Assembly: GCA_965219305.1 (NCBI GenBank)
Contig: OZ244725.1
Coordinates: 3,844,001-3,908,000, forward strand
Length of the DNA: 64,000 bases
Source: DATHTS01 sp965219305
GTDB taxonomy: Bacteria > Acidobacteriota > Blastocatellia > Pyrinomonadales > Pyrinomonadaceae
Reading direction: 5' to 3'
How positions within the stretch are numbered: position 1 is the stretch's first letter; each line of letters begins with the position of its first letter. A model generated the notes under the pieces. The model was not told the DNA's origin. It did not search any database and saw only the letters and a program-made list of their open reading frames with translations. A program made the position numbers and the translations under genes. Shown here piece after piece: positions 7,353-15,857 of the stretch.

Positions 7353-8432
7353 ATGATTTTTCAATTTTCCGCACCAAGAAATGAAACTCCGCCGACGGAA
7401 AACGTGCGTCCGAATTTTGACCGCATTCTCGAAACGATGCGCGAAAGCGTGTTAATTATTAACGCGGATATGCGAATTGTGCGGTTTAATAAATCCGCTC
7501 ACAAAGCGTTCGGGCGCGAAGATGAAAGTTTGGAAAACAAGCGTCTGAGCGAAGTGATCCGTGATTTAGGTTTGCACGAAGCGTTTCGCGGCGCGTTAAG
7601 CAAAAAGAAACATTCAACCGTTAAACTCGAAATTTTGGGAAACCGGCGGCGAATTTACAACACGCACATCGCGCCGTTTGAACTCGACGGAATATCAGGC
7701 GCGATCGGTTTTTTCTACGACATCACAAAAGTCGAACATCTCGAACGAGTGCGGCAGGAATTTCTGTCAAATATCTCTCACGAACTGCGAACGCCTTTGA
7801 CTTCGATTATGGCGTTTGTCGAAACGCTCGAAGACGGCGCGGTTGACGACCCCGAACACAACCGACGTTTTTTAAGCGTAATCCGCAAAAATGCCGAACG
7901 AATGCACCGTTTGATTGACGATATTTCGGAACTTTCGATGATCGAATCAGGAACGATAAAAATTAAATTACAAAAACGAAATCTGCATTCGGTGATCGAA
8001 GAAGTTTTTACAAATCTTTCCGCCAAAGCCTTTGAACGCAGGATAAATTTGGTAAATAACGTAGAAGAAAACACGAACGTCTGCGCCGATGTCGTGCGGC
8101 TCGAACAGATGCTCACGAATCTGATTGACAACGCGATAAAATTCAACGGCGAAGCGGGAACTGTTACCGTCGGCTACTTGCAAATCGAGGCGAAAGACAT
8201 AATCAGCGTAACCGATACGGGCGAGGGAATCTCGAACGATCATCTCGAAAGAATTTTCGAGCGTTTCTACCGCACAGACCGCGCCCGCTCACGCGAGATC
8301 GGCGGAACGGGTTTAGGATTGGCAATCGTCAAACACCTCGCCAGACTTCACGGCGGCGAAGTTTCCGTAAATTCCACGCTCGCCAAAGGTTCGACATTTT
8401 CCATCGAACTGCCGAATAAATCAGACACATAA
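7353..8432 (+). CDS. phoR: PhoR-type sensor histidine kinase without membrane segments
   Basis: The 359-residue kinase has a PAS domain (about 20-125, ending GFFYDITKVEHL). It is followed by a HisKA domain with the phosphoacceptor H143 in FLSNISHELRTPLTS, and an HATPase domain with NLIDNAIKFN, VTDTGEGIS and GGTGLGLAIVKHLARLHGG. This is the PhoR architecture, but I see no transmembrane helix at the N-terminus, so it appears cytoplasmic. Phosphate status would then have to reach it through PhoU or another partner. It pairs with the response regulator upstream; a palindrome of about 125 bp separates them. A longer N-terminus is not supported by the upstream sequence. Confidence 0.9.
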   Translation: MIFQFSAPRNETPPTENVRPNFDRILETMRESVLIINADMRIVRFNKSAHKAFGREDESLENKRLSEVIRDLGLHEAFRGALSKKKHSTVKLEILGNRRRIYNTHIAPFELDGISGAIGFFYDITKVEHLERVRQEFLSNISHELRTPLTSIMAFVETLEDGAVDDPEHNRRFLSVIRKNAERMHRLIDDISELSMIESGTIKIKLQKRNLHSVIEEVFTNLSAKAFERRINLVNNVEENTNVCADVVRLEQMLTNLIDNAIKFNGEAGTVTVGYLQIEAKDIISVTDTGEGISNDHLERIFERFYRTDRARSREIGGTGLGLAIVKHLARLHGGEVSVNSTLAKGSTFSIELPNKSDT

Positions 8433-8449
8433 GAATATTGAAATCAAAA

Positions 8450-8537
8450 TAAACAGGGATGGACGAGATAAACAAAGATGGTTAAAAATGGATTTAATCA
8501 CTTTCTTATCTTGTCCATCCTTTTTATCCCTGTTAAA
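8450..8537. repeat. Family A imperfect inverted repeat upstream of hmgA
   Basis: The left arm AAACAGGGATGGACGAGATA faces the right arm TTATCTTGTCCATCC then TTTTTATCCCTGTT. An open frame through this repeat extends hmgA artificially, which is why the downstream ATG was chosen for that gene. Confidence 0.75.
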
Positions 8538-8615
8538 TACGTTTTCAAATGCGTAAGTTTCATTCATATTTCCCGTTGTTTTAATTTCCGGCGCGATGTC
8601 ATAAAATCACTTGTA

Positions 8616-9914
8616 ATGAGTGATGAAATAGAAAAACTCGAGTATCAAACCGGATTCGGCAACGAATTTGCGACCGAAGCGGTCAAAGGCGCGTTGCCCG
8701 TCGGCAGAAATTCGCCGCAAAAAGCACCGCTCGGACTTTACGCCGAACAATTTTCGGGAACGGCGTTTACCGCGCCCCGCGTTTCTAATAAAAGAACTTG
8801 GACATATCGAATTCGCCCGTCGGTTACGCACAAACCTTTTGAGAGAATTGACAATAATTTGCTCGTTTCAAAGTTCGATGAGATCGAAACTACGCCGAAT
8901 CAATTGCGCTGGAATCCGATGCCGATGCCGGAAGCGGAAACGGATTTTGTTGACGGTTTGACGACGATTGCCGGAAACGGCGATTCGTTTTCACAACACG
9001 GAATCGCGGTTCACATTTTCGCCTGCAACAAAGATATGACGGACAGATTTTTTTATAACGCGGATGGCGAAATGCTCGTCGTCGCGGAGAAAAATCGCGT
9101 TCGTTTTCTGACCGAACTCGGAATTATCGAAATAAAATCCGGCGAGATCGCTGTTTTGCCGCGCGGTTTGAAATTCCGCGTCGAACTGCCCGACGGCGAA
9201 GCGCGCGGTTATATTTGCGAGAATTACGGGCAGCAATTTCGCCTGCCCGATCTCGGACCGATCGGCGCGAACGGTCTGGCGAATCCGCGCGATTTTGAAA
9301 CGCCGGTCGCGTGGTTTGAAGATGTTGACGGCGATTTTGAATTGACTGCGAAATTCGGCGGCAATCTCTGGAGCTGCCGGATAGATCATTCGCCGCTCGA
9401 TGTCGTCGGCTGGCACGGAAATTACGCGCCTTATCGTTACGATCTACAGCGTTTTAACACGATCGGTTCGATCTCGTTCGATCATCCCGATCCTTCGATC
9501 TTCACGGTTTTAACGTCGCCTTCGTCGGAACACGGAACGGCGAACTGCGATTTCGTGATTTTTCCCGACCGTTGGCTGGTGCAGGAAAATACGTTTCGCC
9601 CGCCGTGGTTTCACCGCAACATAATGAGCGAATATATGGGTTTGTGCTACGGGCAATACGACGCAAAAGAAGAAGGTTTCGTTCCCGGCGGCGGTTCGCT
9701 GCACAATCAGATGTCGGCGCACGGTCCCGATCTCGAAGCCTTTGAAAAAGCGTCAAACGCGGATTTACAGCCGCTGAAACTTTCGGGAACGATGGCATTT
9801 ATGTTCGAGTCGCGTTATATAATTCGCCCGACAAAATTTGCGATGGAAACATCGGAATTACAACACGAGTATTTTGAAGTGTGGCAAAAGCTGAAAAAGA
9901 ACTTTAAGATATAG
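8616..9914 (+). CDS. hmgA: Homogentisate 1,2-dioxygenase
   Basis: This 432-residue enzyme opens the ring of homogentisate to 4-maleylacetoacetate in tyrosine and phenylalanine breakdown. The N-terminus YQTGFGNEFATEAVKGALP and TWTYRIRPSV are classic for the family. The iron-ligand region shows FHRNIMSEYMG and SLHNQMSAHGPD. Length is usual (about 430-445). I chose ATG 8616 (MSDEIEKLEYQTGFG), as in family members; longer frames read through the family A repeat. Fumarylacetoacetase lies 2 kb downstream with two genes between. No maleylacetoacetate isomerase of the glutathione-dependent type is in the window. Confidence 0.95.
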   Translation: MSDEIEKLEYQTGFGNEFATEAVKGALPVGRNSPQKAPLGLYAEQFSGTAFTAPRVSNKRTWTYRIRPSVTHKPFERIDNNLLVSKFDEIETTPNQLRWNPMPMPEAETDFVDGLTTIAGNGDSFSQHGIAVHIFACNKDMTDRFFYNADGEMLVVAEKNRVRFLTELGIIEIKSGEIAVLPRGLKFRVELPDGEARGYICENYGQQFRLPDLGPIGANGLANPRDFETPVAWFEDVDGDFELTAKFGGNLWSCRIDHSPLDVVGWHGNYAPYRYDLQRFNTIGSISFDHPDPSIFTVLTSPSSEHGTANCDFVIFPDRWLVQENTFRPPWFHRNIMSEYMGLCYGQYDAKEEGFVPGGGSLHNQMSAHGPDLEAFEKASNADLQPLKLSGTMAFMFESRYIIRPTKFAMETSELQHEYFEVWQKLKKNFKI

Positions 9915-9987
9915 TTCGGAGTTCAAACTTCAGTTTGCCCGACCGCGAAGCGCGGCGGAAAGCCACCTAAAGGCGGAACTCCGAACA
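9913..9987. repeat. Family C repeat with GTTCGGAGTTC ends
   Basis: GTTCGGAGTTCAAACTTCAG and GGAACTCCGAAC form the ends of an imperfect palindrome. The left half is identical to the left half of the longer element at 36121-36228. Confidence 0.7.
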
Positions 9988-9994
9988 TAAAATT

Positions 9995-10615
9995 ATGTTT
10001 CCGAAAGAGAAAATAAAATACACGCTCGAACAATATCTCAAACTCGATCACGAAAGCGAGGAGAAGATCGAGTTTTGGGACGGTCACGTTTTCACGCTTG
10101 CCGGAGCGAGTGCGGCGCACGATCTGATTCAAAGCAATGTTCACTTTCATTTGAGAACCAAACTTCGTGGAAAAACTTGCCGCGTTTTTCTTTCCGATAT
10201 GCGCGTCGAAGTTCCGGCTTATCCGCCGTATCGTTATCCTGATTTGTCGGCGTTGTGCGGCAAAAGCGAATTTAAGAAACTCGGAAAACAGGATATTTTG
10301 ACTAATCCGCAAATGATAGTCGAGATTCTTTCCGATTCGACCGCCGATTTTGATCAGAGCGATAAATTTACATATTACAAATCAATCGAAAGTTTTACCG
10401 AATATATTTTGATCGCGCAACATCGCGCCAAAGTTACGCAATTTATAAAACAATCCGACAACTCGTGGTTGCAGCACGAATTTGTAGAGTTAAATAATGT
10501 ATTTCATCTTGCCTCAATTGATTGCGAAATGAGTTTGAATGAAGTTTATGAGAATGTAGAATTTCCAAAAGATTATAGGCGATTTGAATTGATTGCGGTT
10601 TTAAATAATGAGTGA
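9995..10615 (+). CDS. Uma2-family (DUF820) PD-(D/E)XK-like protein
   Basis: The 206-residue protein fits the Uma2 family: YTLEQYLKLDHESEEKIEFWDGHV at the N-terminus, the acidic/YPDLSALCG strand near the middle and MIVEILSDSTADFDQSDKF. These proteins carry a restriction-endonuclease-like fold and are abundant in cyanobacteria and soil bacteria, but their role is unsettled. Its 3' end overlaps the next gene by 8 bp, so it is part of the hmgA-fahA transcription unit although it has no obvious catabolic role. Confidence 0.85.
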   Translation: MFPKEKIKYTLEQYLKLDHESEEKIEFWDGHVFTLAGASAAHDLIQSNVHFHLRTKLRGKTCRVFLSDMRVEVPAYPPYRYPDLSALCGKSEFKKLGKQDILTNPQMIVEILSDSTADFDQSDKFTYYKSIESFTEYILIAQHRAKVTQFIKQSDNSWLQHEFVELNNVFHLASIDCEMSLNEVYENVEFPKDYRRFELIAVLNNE

Positions 10616-11513
10616 AAAGTTGAAAGAATCCATTAAAATACTGCTTAATGAAATCGTTGACTACGCCGGACTTTTTCCGCCGTCGGGATTGAAAATGCCG
10701 GACGCGGTGACGAATTACGCGGCGTATCGCAACAGCAATTACGGCTGGATGTTGGGGCGTTTCGTCGTTCCGGTCAAAAGATTGAACGAATTTTTAGAGA
10801 CGGCAAAAGAATTTACTTCGCGCGACGATAACGGCGGCGCGTGGCATTTGAGCGTTTTGGCGGGCGAAGATATTAACGAAACCGTGCGCCTGATCGCCGC
10901 TTTCAACGCGGAAAATAAGCCGCATATCATTTGCGACGCGCTTGAAGTAAAAGCGGATTCGACACAGCAGATCGAAAAGATCGCGTCCGCCGTGCCGCCG
11001 AATATCGAGACGTTTTTTGAGCTGCCGTTAGACGACAATCTGGCGGATATGGTTTCGACATTGGCGATAAAAAAGCAGAGCGCGAAGATCCGCACGGGCG
11101 GCGTTACGCCGGAAGCGTTCCCGGCGGCGCGGGAAATCATACGTTTCGTGCAGACTTGTCTGGCGGCGAACGTGCCGTTTAAAGCGACCGCCGGACTGCA
11201 TCACCCGCTGCGCTGTTTTAAACCGCTGACTTACGAATCGGACGCGCCTTCGGGTATGATGAACGGGTTTTTGAATATGTTTTTGATGACCGGATTTGCG
11301 CGTGCGGGTTTTAGGACGAACATTTTGGAAGAACTGCTCGAAGACGAATTTGACGGCGGTTTCGAGTTTAAAGAAAACGGCGTTCGCTGGCGGCAGGAAT
11401 ATTTTTTGAATAATTCGCAGCTTTACAACCTGCGGCAGAAAGGCATAATTTCATTCGGTTCGTGTTCGTTTGAAGAACCGGTCGAAGATTTGCGGGAAAT
11501 CGGGATTTTATGA
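10608..11513 (+). CDS. Conserved protein of unknown function inside the homogentisate cluster
   Basis: I cannot place this 301-residue cytoplasmic protein in a named family. It has an alternating helix/strand pattern and phosphate-binding-looking segments AKIRTGGVTPEAFPAAREII and FKATAGLHHPLRCF, which suggest a TIM-barrel-like enzyme. It begins MSEKLKESIKILLNEIVDYAG and overlaps the Uma2 gene by 8 bp. It lies between hmgA and fahA, exactly where the intervening isomerase step would be encoded. That makes it a candidate for a non-homologous maleylacetoacetate isomerase or an accessory enzyme. The enzymatic role is inference only. Confidence 0.8.
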   Translation: MSEKLKESIKILLNEIVDYAGLFPPSGLKMPDAVTNYAAYRNSNYGWMLGRFVVPVKRLNEFLETAKEFTSRDDNGGAWHLSVLAGEDINETVRLIAAFNAENKPHIICDALEVKADSTQQIEKIASAVPPNIETFFELPLDDNLADMVSTLAIKKQSAKIRTGGVTPEAFPAAREIIRFVQTCLAANVPFKATAGLHHPLRCFKPLTYESDAPSGMMNGFLNMFLMTGFARAGFRTNILEELLEDEFDGGFEFKENGVRWRQEYFLNNSQLYNLRQKGIISFGSCSFEEPVEDLREIGIL

Positions 11514-11548
11514 CATTTATCATTGAACATTTATCATTTATCAAGGTT

Positions 11549-11758
11549 CAGCCGTTCAATGCGCGGTGTTAGTGACATAATGCAGAGTGTCAGCCGCTCA
11601 TCGCGCTGTGTCAGTTGTTCATAGCAGAGTGTCAGTTGTTCATCGCAGTCTGCCAATTGCTTATAGCAGAGTGTCAGTCGCTCATAGCGCACTGCCAACT
11701 GCTCATAGCGGACTGCCAACCGCTCATCGCGCTGTGTCAGTCGGTCATAGCGGCAATA
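11549..11758. repeat. Ten-unit 21-bp tandem repeat array
   Basis: Ten consecutive 21-bp units fill the gap before fahA. A typical unit is CAGTTGTTCATAGCAGAGTGT. Units vary at fixed positions (CAG/CAA at the start, TCATAGC or TCATCGC in the centre, TGT or TGC at the end). Because 21 is a multiple of 3, several frames stay open and mimic heptad-repeat peptides, but none has a convincing ribosome binding site. The array ends 37 bp before the fahA start and probably affects its mRNA leader. Confidence 0.85.
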
Positions 11759-11795
11759 AACACGGGCATTTTACGAAATTTTAAGAAAAACTATT

Positions 11796-13124
11796 ATGAC
11801 ATACGAAATTAACGAAACACACGATCAAAACCTTAAAAGCTGGATAGAATCGGCGAACGCGGAAAACACGGATTTTCCGGTTCAGAATCTTCCGTTCTGC
11901 GTTTTTACACGCGCCTGCACCTATGAAAATATGCGCGTCGGCATTGCCATCGGGAATTTTGTTCTCGATATTTACGGCTGTTACGAATGTTGTCTGTTCG
12001 ACGACGAATCTTTCAACATCGCGGTTTCGGCGGACAATTATTGTTTAGATCATTCCGTGATGCGTAAAAATGCGGAGTTACAGAGCGCGTTCAGAAAACG
12101 TCTGACCGAAATTCTATCGGCGGACGCGGACGCGGAAACGAGAAAAAACGTCGAAAGAAATCTGATTCCGATTGATGAAGCTGAGTTTTACGTTCCCGTC
12201 CATATCGGCGATTACACCGATTTTTACTGCTCGATATTTCACGCGATGAACGTCGGCAAACTTTTCCGTCCCGACAATCCGTTATTGGAAAATTACAAAT
12301 GGATTCCGATCGGCTATCACGGACGCGCCTCGAGCATCGTCGCTTCGGGAACGGAGATTATTCGCCCGAAAGGTCAGAATCATTCAAACGCCGACGAACC
12401 GCCGGTTTATATTCCGTCGAAGGCGTTGGATTACGAAATGGAAGTCGGATTTTTCGTCGGCAAAGGCAACGAACTCGGCGAAACGATTGATATAAAAGAC
12501 GCGGAAGAACATATTTTCGGTTTGTGTCTCGTTAACGATTGGTCGGCGCGTGATATTCAAGGCTGGGAATATCAGCCGCTCGGACCTTTCTTGGGCAAGA
12601 GTTTTGCGACGACCGTTTCGCCGTTCGTCGTCACGATGGAAGCACTCGCGCCATTCAGAGTTCCGGCGTTTGAACGCGACGCGGACGATCCGAAACCTTT
12701 AGATTATTTATCAAACGAAGAAAACGAGAAAAACGGCGGACTCGACATCAAACTCGAAGTTTATATTCAAACCGAAAAGATGCGCGAACAAGACTTAGAA
12801 CCGCATCATTTGTCACGCTCGAATTTAAAAGATTTATACTGGACAATCGGGCAAATGCTGACGCATCACGCTTCAAACGGCTGTAATCTGCAAACGGGAG
12901 ATTTGATGGCGACCGGAACGGTTTCCGGCAAAGAAGATTCCGAACGCGGATGTTTATTAGAAATGACAAAACGCGGCGCAGAACCCGTCGAATTACCGTC
13001 GGGCGAAACTCGTAAGTTTTTAGAAGACGGCGACGAAATAATTATGAAAGGCTTCTGCGAACGCGAAGGTTTCCGCCGAATCGGCTTCGGCGAATGTCGC
13101 GGGAAAATCATGGCGGCTAAATAA
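11796..13124 (+). CDS. fahA: Fumarylacetoacetase
   Basis: The 442-residue enzyme hydrolyses fumarylacetoacetate to fumarate and acetoacetate, the last step of tyrosine breakdown. The N-terminal SH3-like domain carries LPFCVFTRA. The C-terminal FAH domain shows DYTDFYCSIFHA (metal Asp), DYEMEVGFFVGKGNELGE (metal Glu pair), LVNDWSARDIQGWEYQPLG, and ATGTVSGKE near the end. Length matches the two-domain eukaryote-like enzyme (about 420-440). The ATG at 11796 follows the tandem array. The adjacent hmgA defines the pathway. Confidence 0.96.
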   Translation: MTYEINETHDQNLKSWIESANAENTDFPVQNLPFCVFTRACTYENMRVGIAIGNFVLDIYGCYECCLFDDESFNIAVSADNYCLDHSVMRKNAELQSAFRKRLTEILSADADAETRKNVERNLIPIDEAEFYVPVHIGDYTDFYCSIFHAMNVGKLFRPDNPLLENYKWIPIGYHGRASSIVASGTEIIRPKGQNHSNADEPPVYIPSKALDYEMEVGFFVGKGNELGETIDIKDAEEHIFGLCLVNDWSARDIQGWEYQPLGPFLGKSFATTVSPFVVTMEALAPFRVPAFERDADDPKPLDYLSNEENEKNGGLDIKLEVYIQTEKMREQDLEPHHLSRSNLKDLYWTIGQMLTHHASNGCNLQTGDLMATGTVSGKEDSERGCLLEMTKRGAEPVELPSGETRKFLEDGDEIIMKGFCEREGFRRIGFGECRGKIMAAK

Positions 13125-13130
13125 TTTTTT

Positions 13131-13200
13131 TACTACGAAGCACACAAAGAAAATACGAAGAAAAACAATTCTTCGTATTTTCTTTGTGTGCTTCGTGGTA
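13131..13200. repeat. Near-perfect 70-bp palindrome between fahA and purF
   Basis: TACTACGAAGCACACAAAG on the left mirrors CTTTGTGTGCTTCGTGGTA on the right, with arms of about 31 bp and almost no loop. It belongs with family B in its CGAA/TTCG-rich style. It starts 6 bp after the fahA stop and could terminate or protect that transcript. Confidence 0.8.
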
Positions 13201-13228
13201 AGTTGTTTTTTGTGGCAAAATATAAACA

Positions 13229-14626
13229 ATGGATTTTCTTTTAGACAAGTTCAAAGAAGAATGCGGAATTTTCGGCATTTACGGGCATCGGGAGGCTTCG
13301 ACGATGACGCAGCTCGGACTTTTTGCGCTTCAGCATCGCGGGCAGGAAGCGTGCGGAATTGTATCGTCGGACGGAAAAGATTTACATCAATTTCGTTCGA
13401 TCGGTCTGGTGGCGGACGTTTTGAGCGAAGACGTTTTGAAAAATTTGGTCGGGAAAAGTGCAATCGGACATACGCGCTATTCGACCTCCGGGAAATCTAC
13501 GATTAAGGAAGTTCAGCCGTTTAACGTCGCTTGTCAACACGGGCAAATTGCCGTCTGTCATAACGGGAATCTGCCGTTTGCCGAGCAGAAACGCGCGGAA
13601 CTCGAACGCGCGGGCGCGATATTTTCTTCGACTTCCGACACGGAGACGATTTTGCATTCGATTGCGAGATGTGATGCCGGAAATGCGGTCGAAGCGATTG
13701 CGAAAGTTTTAAAAGATACGGAAGGCGCGTTTTCCTTGCTTTTTTTAACGCCGAAATCTTTGATCGCCGTGCGCGATGCTCACGGGTTTCGTCCGATGGT
13801 TCTCGGGCGTTTGAAAAATGCGTGGTGCGTTGCGTCGGAAACCTGCGCGTTCGATTTGATTGATGCGGAATATGTCCGCGAAGTCGAAGCGGGCGAAATG
13901 CTCGTGATTGACGAAACGGGACTTCATTCGAGTTTTCCGTTCGAGGAAAAACGAAAAGCGAGTTGCGCGTTTGAACACGTCTATTTTTCGCGTCCCGATT
14001 CGATAGTTTTCGGGCGTTCGATCAATCAGTCAAGGCATATGATGGGCAGACAACTCGCCATCGAACATCCGGCGGAAGCCGATATTGTCGTGCCGATTCC
14101 AGATTCGGGCGTGGCGGCGGCAATCGGTTTCGCGGCGCAGTCGGGAATAAAATACCGGCAGGCAATCATCCGCAATCATTATATCGGGCGAACTTTTATC
14201 GAACCTTCGCAGAGCATACGTTCGTTCGGCGTTCGCCTGAAACTTAATCCGATTCAGGATTTGATAAAAAATCGCCGCGTCGTTTTAGTTGACGATTCAA
14301 TCGTTCGCGGGACAACATCGAAGAAAATTGTCGAAATGGTGCGCGAAGCCGGGGCGCGCGAAGTTCATATGCGAATAAGCTGTCCGCCGACAGTTTCGCC
14401 TTGTTATTACGGAGTTGATACGCCGCGCAAAGCGGAGTTGATCGCTGCTCAGATGTCGGTTGATGAAGTTCGACGCTATATCGAAGCCGATTCTCTCGGT
14501 TATCTTTCGATGGACGGAATGCTCGAATCAATCGGTATGAATAAAGATAACTCGTGTGTCGCGTGTTGGAGCGGAAATTATCCAACCGATGTTGTTGGCG
14601 GCGAACCGACAATTGATAACCAGTAA
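13229..14626 (+). CDS. purF: Amidophosphoribosyltransferase
   Basis: PurF makes 5-phosphoribosylamine from PRPP and glutamine, the first committed step of purine synthesis. The 465-residue protein has the N-terminal nucleophile glutaminase with an 11-residue propeptide before C12 (EECGIFGIYGH). HTRYSTSGKS and CHNGNLPFAE are glutaminase substrate segments, and the PRPP loop is VVLVDDSIVRGTTSKKIV. C-terminal Cys residues (SCVACWSG) are compatible with the iron-sulphur-type subclass. No other purine gene is adjacent. Confidence 0.96.
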   Translation: MDFLLDKFKEECGIFGIYGHREASTMTQLGLFALQHRGQEACGIVSSDGKDLHQFRSIGLVADVLSEDVLKNLVGKSAIGHTRYSTSGKSTIKEVQPFNVACQHGQIAVCHNGNLPFAEQKRAELERAGAIFSSTSDTETILHSIARCDAGNAVEAIAKVLKDTEGAFSLLFLTPKSLIAVRDAHGFRPMVLGRLKNAWCVASETCAFDLIDAEYVREVEAGEMLVIDETGLHSSFPFEEKRKASCAFEHVYFSRPDSIVFGRSINQSRHMMGRQLAIEHPAEADIVVPIPDSGVAAAIGFAAQSGIKYRQAIIRNHYIGRTFIEPSQSIRSFGVRLKLNPIQDLIKNRRVVLVDDSIVRGTTSKKIVEMVREAGAREVHMRISCPPTVSPCYYGVDTPRKAELIAAQMSVDEVRRYIEADSLGYLSMDGMLESIGMNKDNSCVACWSGNYPTDVVGGEPTIDNQ

Positions 14627-14734
14627 ATTGTCGGCAAAAATATCAAAACAACAATTTTTAATGACTTTGACGACGATTACTGTATAATAATTTCAAGACA
14701 AACCAATTTTTAATTTTAAGAGGTTTATAAAATT

Positions 14735-15229
14735 ATGAAAAAATTATTAATAATACCGATTTCGGCATTAACTTTGACGGTTTTTATGGCGTGTCAAACG
14801 GCAAAAGTTACCGAAAAATCGGAAATGACCAAAACGGAAAGTCAAATTCCGGTGCAAACACAGGTTACGCCGCCGGATACGGACAATCATCAACACGAAG
14901 CACCGCGCATCAGTTTGGCGGATGCAAAAAAAGACTTTGACAACGGAACAGCCATTTTTGTTGATACTCGCAGCGCGGATGCGTTCAAAGTCGAACACGT
15001 CAAAGGCGCGATAAATATTTCGGCATCGGAAGTTGCGACGCGCTATAAGGAAATTCCGAGCGATAAGAAAATTATCGCTTATTGTTCCTGACCGAGCGAA
15101 CATACAAGTGCCGGTCTGGTTACTGAATTAGAGAAAAAAGAAATTAAAAATGCGTTTGCCTTGCTTGGCGGAACGAGTGCTTGGAAAAATGCCGGTTATC
15201 CGATGGAAAGCGGCGAGAGTAAGAAATAG
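14735..15229 (+). CDS. Rhodanese-like lipoprotein, candidate selenoprotein (in-frame TGA at codon 119)
   Basis: The frame starts at ATG 14735 with a lipoprotein signal (MKKLLIIPISALTLTVFMAC, C20). A His/Pro-rich linker and a rhodanese domain follow: IFVDTRSADAFKVEHVKGAINIS and then IIAYCS. A TGA (15089-15091) comes next, and the same frame continues PSEHTSAGLVTELEKKEIKNAFALLGGTSAWKNAGYP to TAG at 15227-15229. The continuation completes the rhodanese domain. In relatives the active-site loop reads YC-x-CP-x-E-x-(T/S)SA, so TGA stands exactly where the second Cys belongs. A SECIS-like hairpin starts 15 bp downstream of the TGA. I read it as selenocysteine at residue 119 of 164. The alternative is a nonsense-mutated gene giving a 118-residue remnant. 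It probably acts at the envelope on sulphur or selenium species. Confidence 0.72.
15089..15124 (+). promoter_or_regulatory. Candidate bacterial SECIS element after in-frame TGA
   Basis: TGA (15089-15091) is followed at 15107-15124 by a small hairpin. Stem AGTGCC (15107-15112), loop GGTCT (15113-15117) and return strand GGTTACT (15118-15124) give six pairs with one bulged U. The GGUCU loop is the same as in the E. coli fdhF SECIS as I remember it, and it sits only about 3 nt further from the UGA. In fdhF the bulged U is on the 5' side; here it is on the 3' side. Confidence 0.6.
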
Positions 15230-15240
15230 AAAGAAAAAAG

Positions 15241-15275
15241 AAAAAGGTAAAAATTAATTTAGTTTTTACCTTTTA
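15241..15275 (+). terminator. Hairpin terminator after the rhodanese gene
   Basis: AAAGGTAAAAA and TTTTTACCTTTT form a stem around a short AT loop immediately after the TAG stop at 15229. The right arm is T-rich. Its position after the second stop supports the extended reading of the gene. Confidence 0.6.
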
Positions 15276-15419
15276 GAAATTACGCAGTTAAAGAAGTATC
15301 TTACACGAATTAACAAGATAAACAGGGATAAAAGTTTGATAATATAAAAGATTAAATTATCTTTGTTCATACTGAAAAAACAGCCTGAATAATTATCATC
15401 TATAATTTCATCCATAAAA

Positions 15420-15848
15420 ATGGCAACAGAAGCACCAAGATTTTCAATAAGAGAGCGACTTTTAGCCGCCGCAGGAATTTTTATAATTTTCTGTGGCTCG
15501 CTTTACGTCTGGTTTTTTAATCCGACAACTGAAGGGATTTTCCCGACTTGTCCGCTTTTGACTTTAACAGGATTGGCGTGTCCGGGATGCGGTTTGACGC
15601 GTGGTTTTCACGCGCTTTTTCACGGCGAATTTTTGACCGCGCTCGGATTTAACGCGATGCTGCCGATTTACGCCGCCGTTTTTTTATATCTTTTGGCTTC
15701 GATGTTTTTGACCGCTTTGCGCGGGCGCAGTTTGCCGATGACAAAGATATTTCATCCATTGGCACTCAGCGGATTTTTGATTGTTATGATCTCGTTCGCC
15801 GTTCTGCGAAATCTTCCGTTTTATCCTTTTACGCTTCTTTATCCTTAA
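15420..15848 (+). CDS. DUF2752 membrane protein
   Basis: The 142-residue protein has the DUF2752 signature CPLLTLTGLACPGCGLTRGFHAL between a first and a second membrane helix. It has three or four helices in all (about 13-31, 70-95, 105-130). The CPGCGxTR motif suggests metal binding or thiol chemistry at the membrane, but the function is not established. It starts with ATG 15420 after a gap holding a terminator and a half copy of the family A repeat (about 15309-15333). Confidence 0.88.
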   Translation: MATEAPRFSIRERLLAAAGIFIIFCGSLYVWFFNPTTEGIFPTCPLLTLTGLACPGCGLTRGFHALFHGEFLTALGFNAMLPIYAAVFLYLLASMFLTALRGRSLPMTKIFHPLALSGFLIVMISFAVLRNLPFYPFTLLYP

Positions 15849-15857
15849 AGAATATAT

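Noticed and set aside
8478..8615. N-terminal extension of HmgA
   Set aside because: The extra codons are translated family A repeat; the family N-terminus starts at 8616.
11534..11812. Several 60-65 codon frames with 7-residue repeats
   Set aside because: They come from the 21-bp array, which keeps frames open by period; there is no ribosome binding site or signal.
14735..15091. Truncated 118-residue rhodanese as a finished gene
   Set aside because: The domain would lack its C-terminal half, which follows in frame after TGA with conserved residues.
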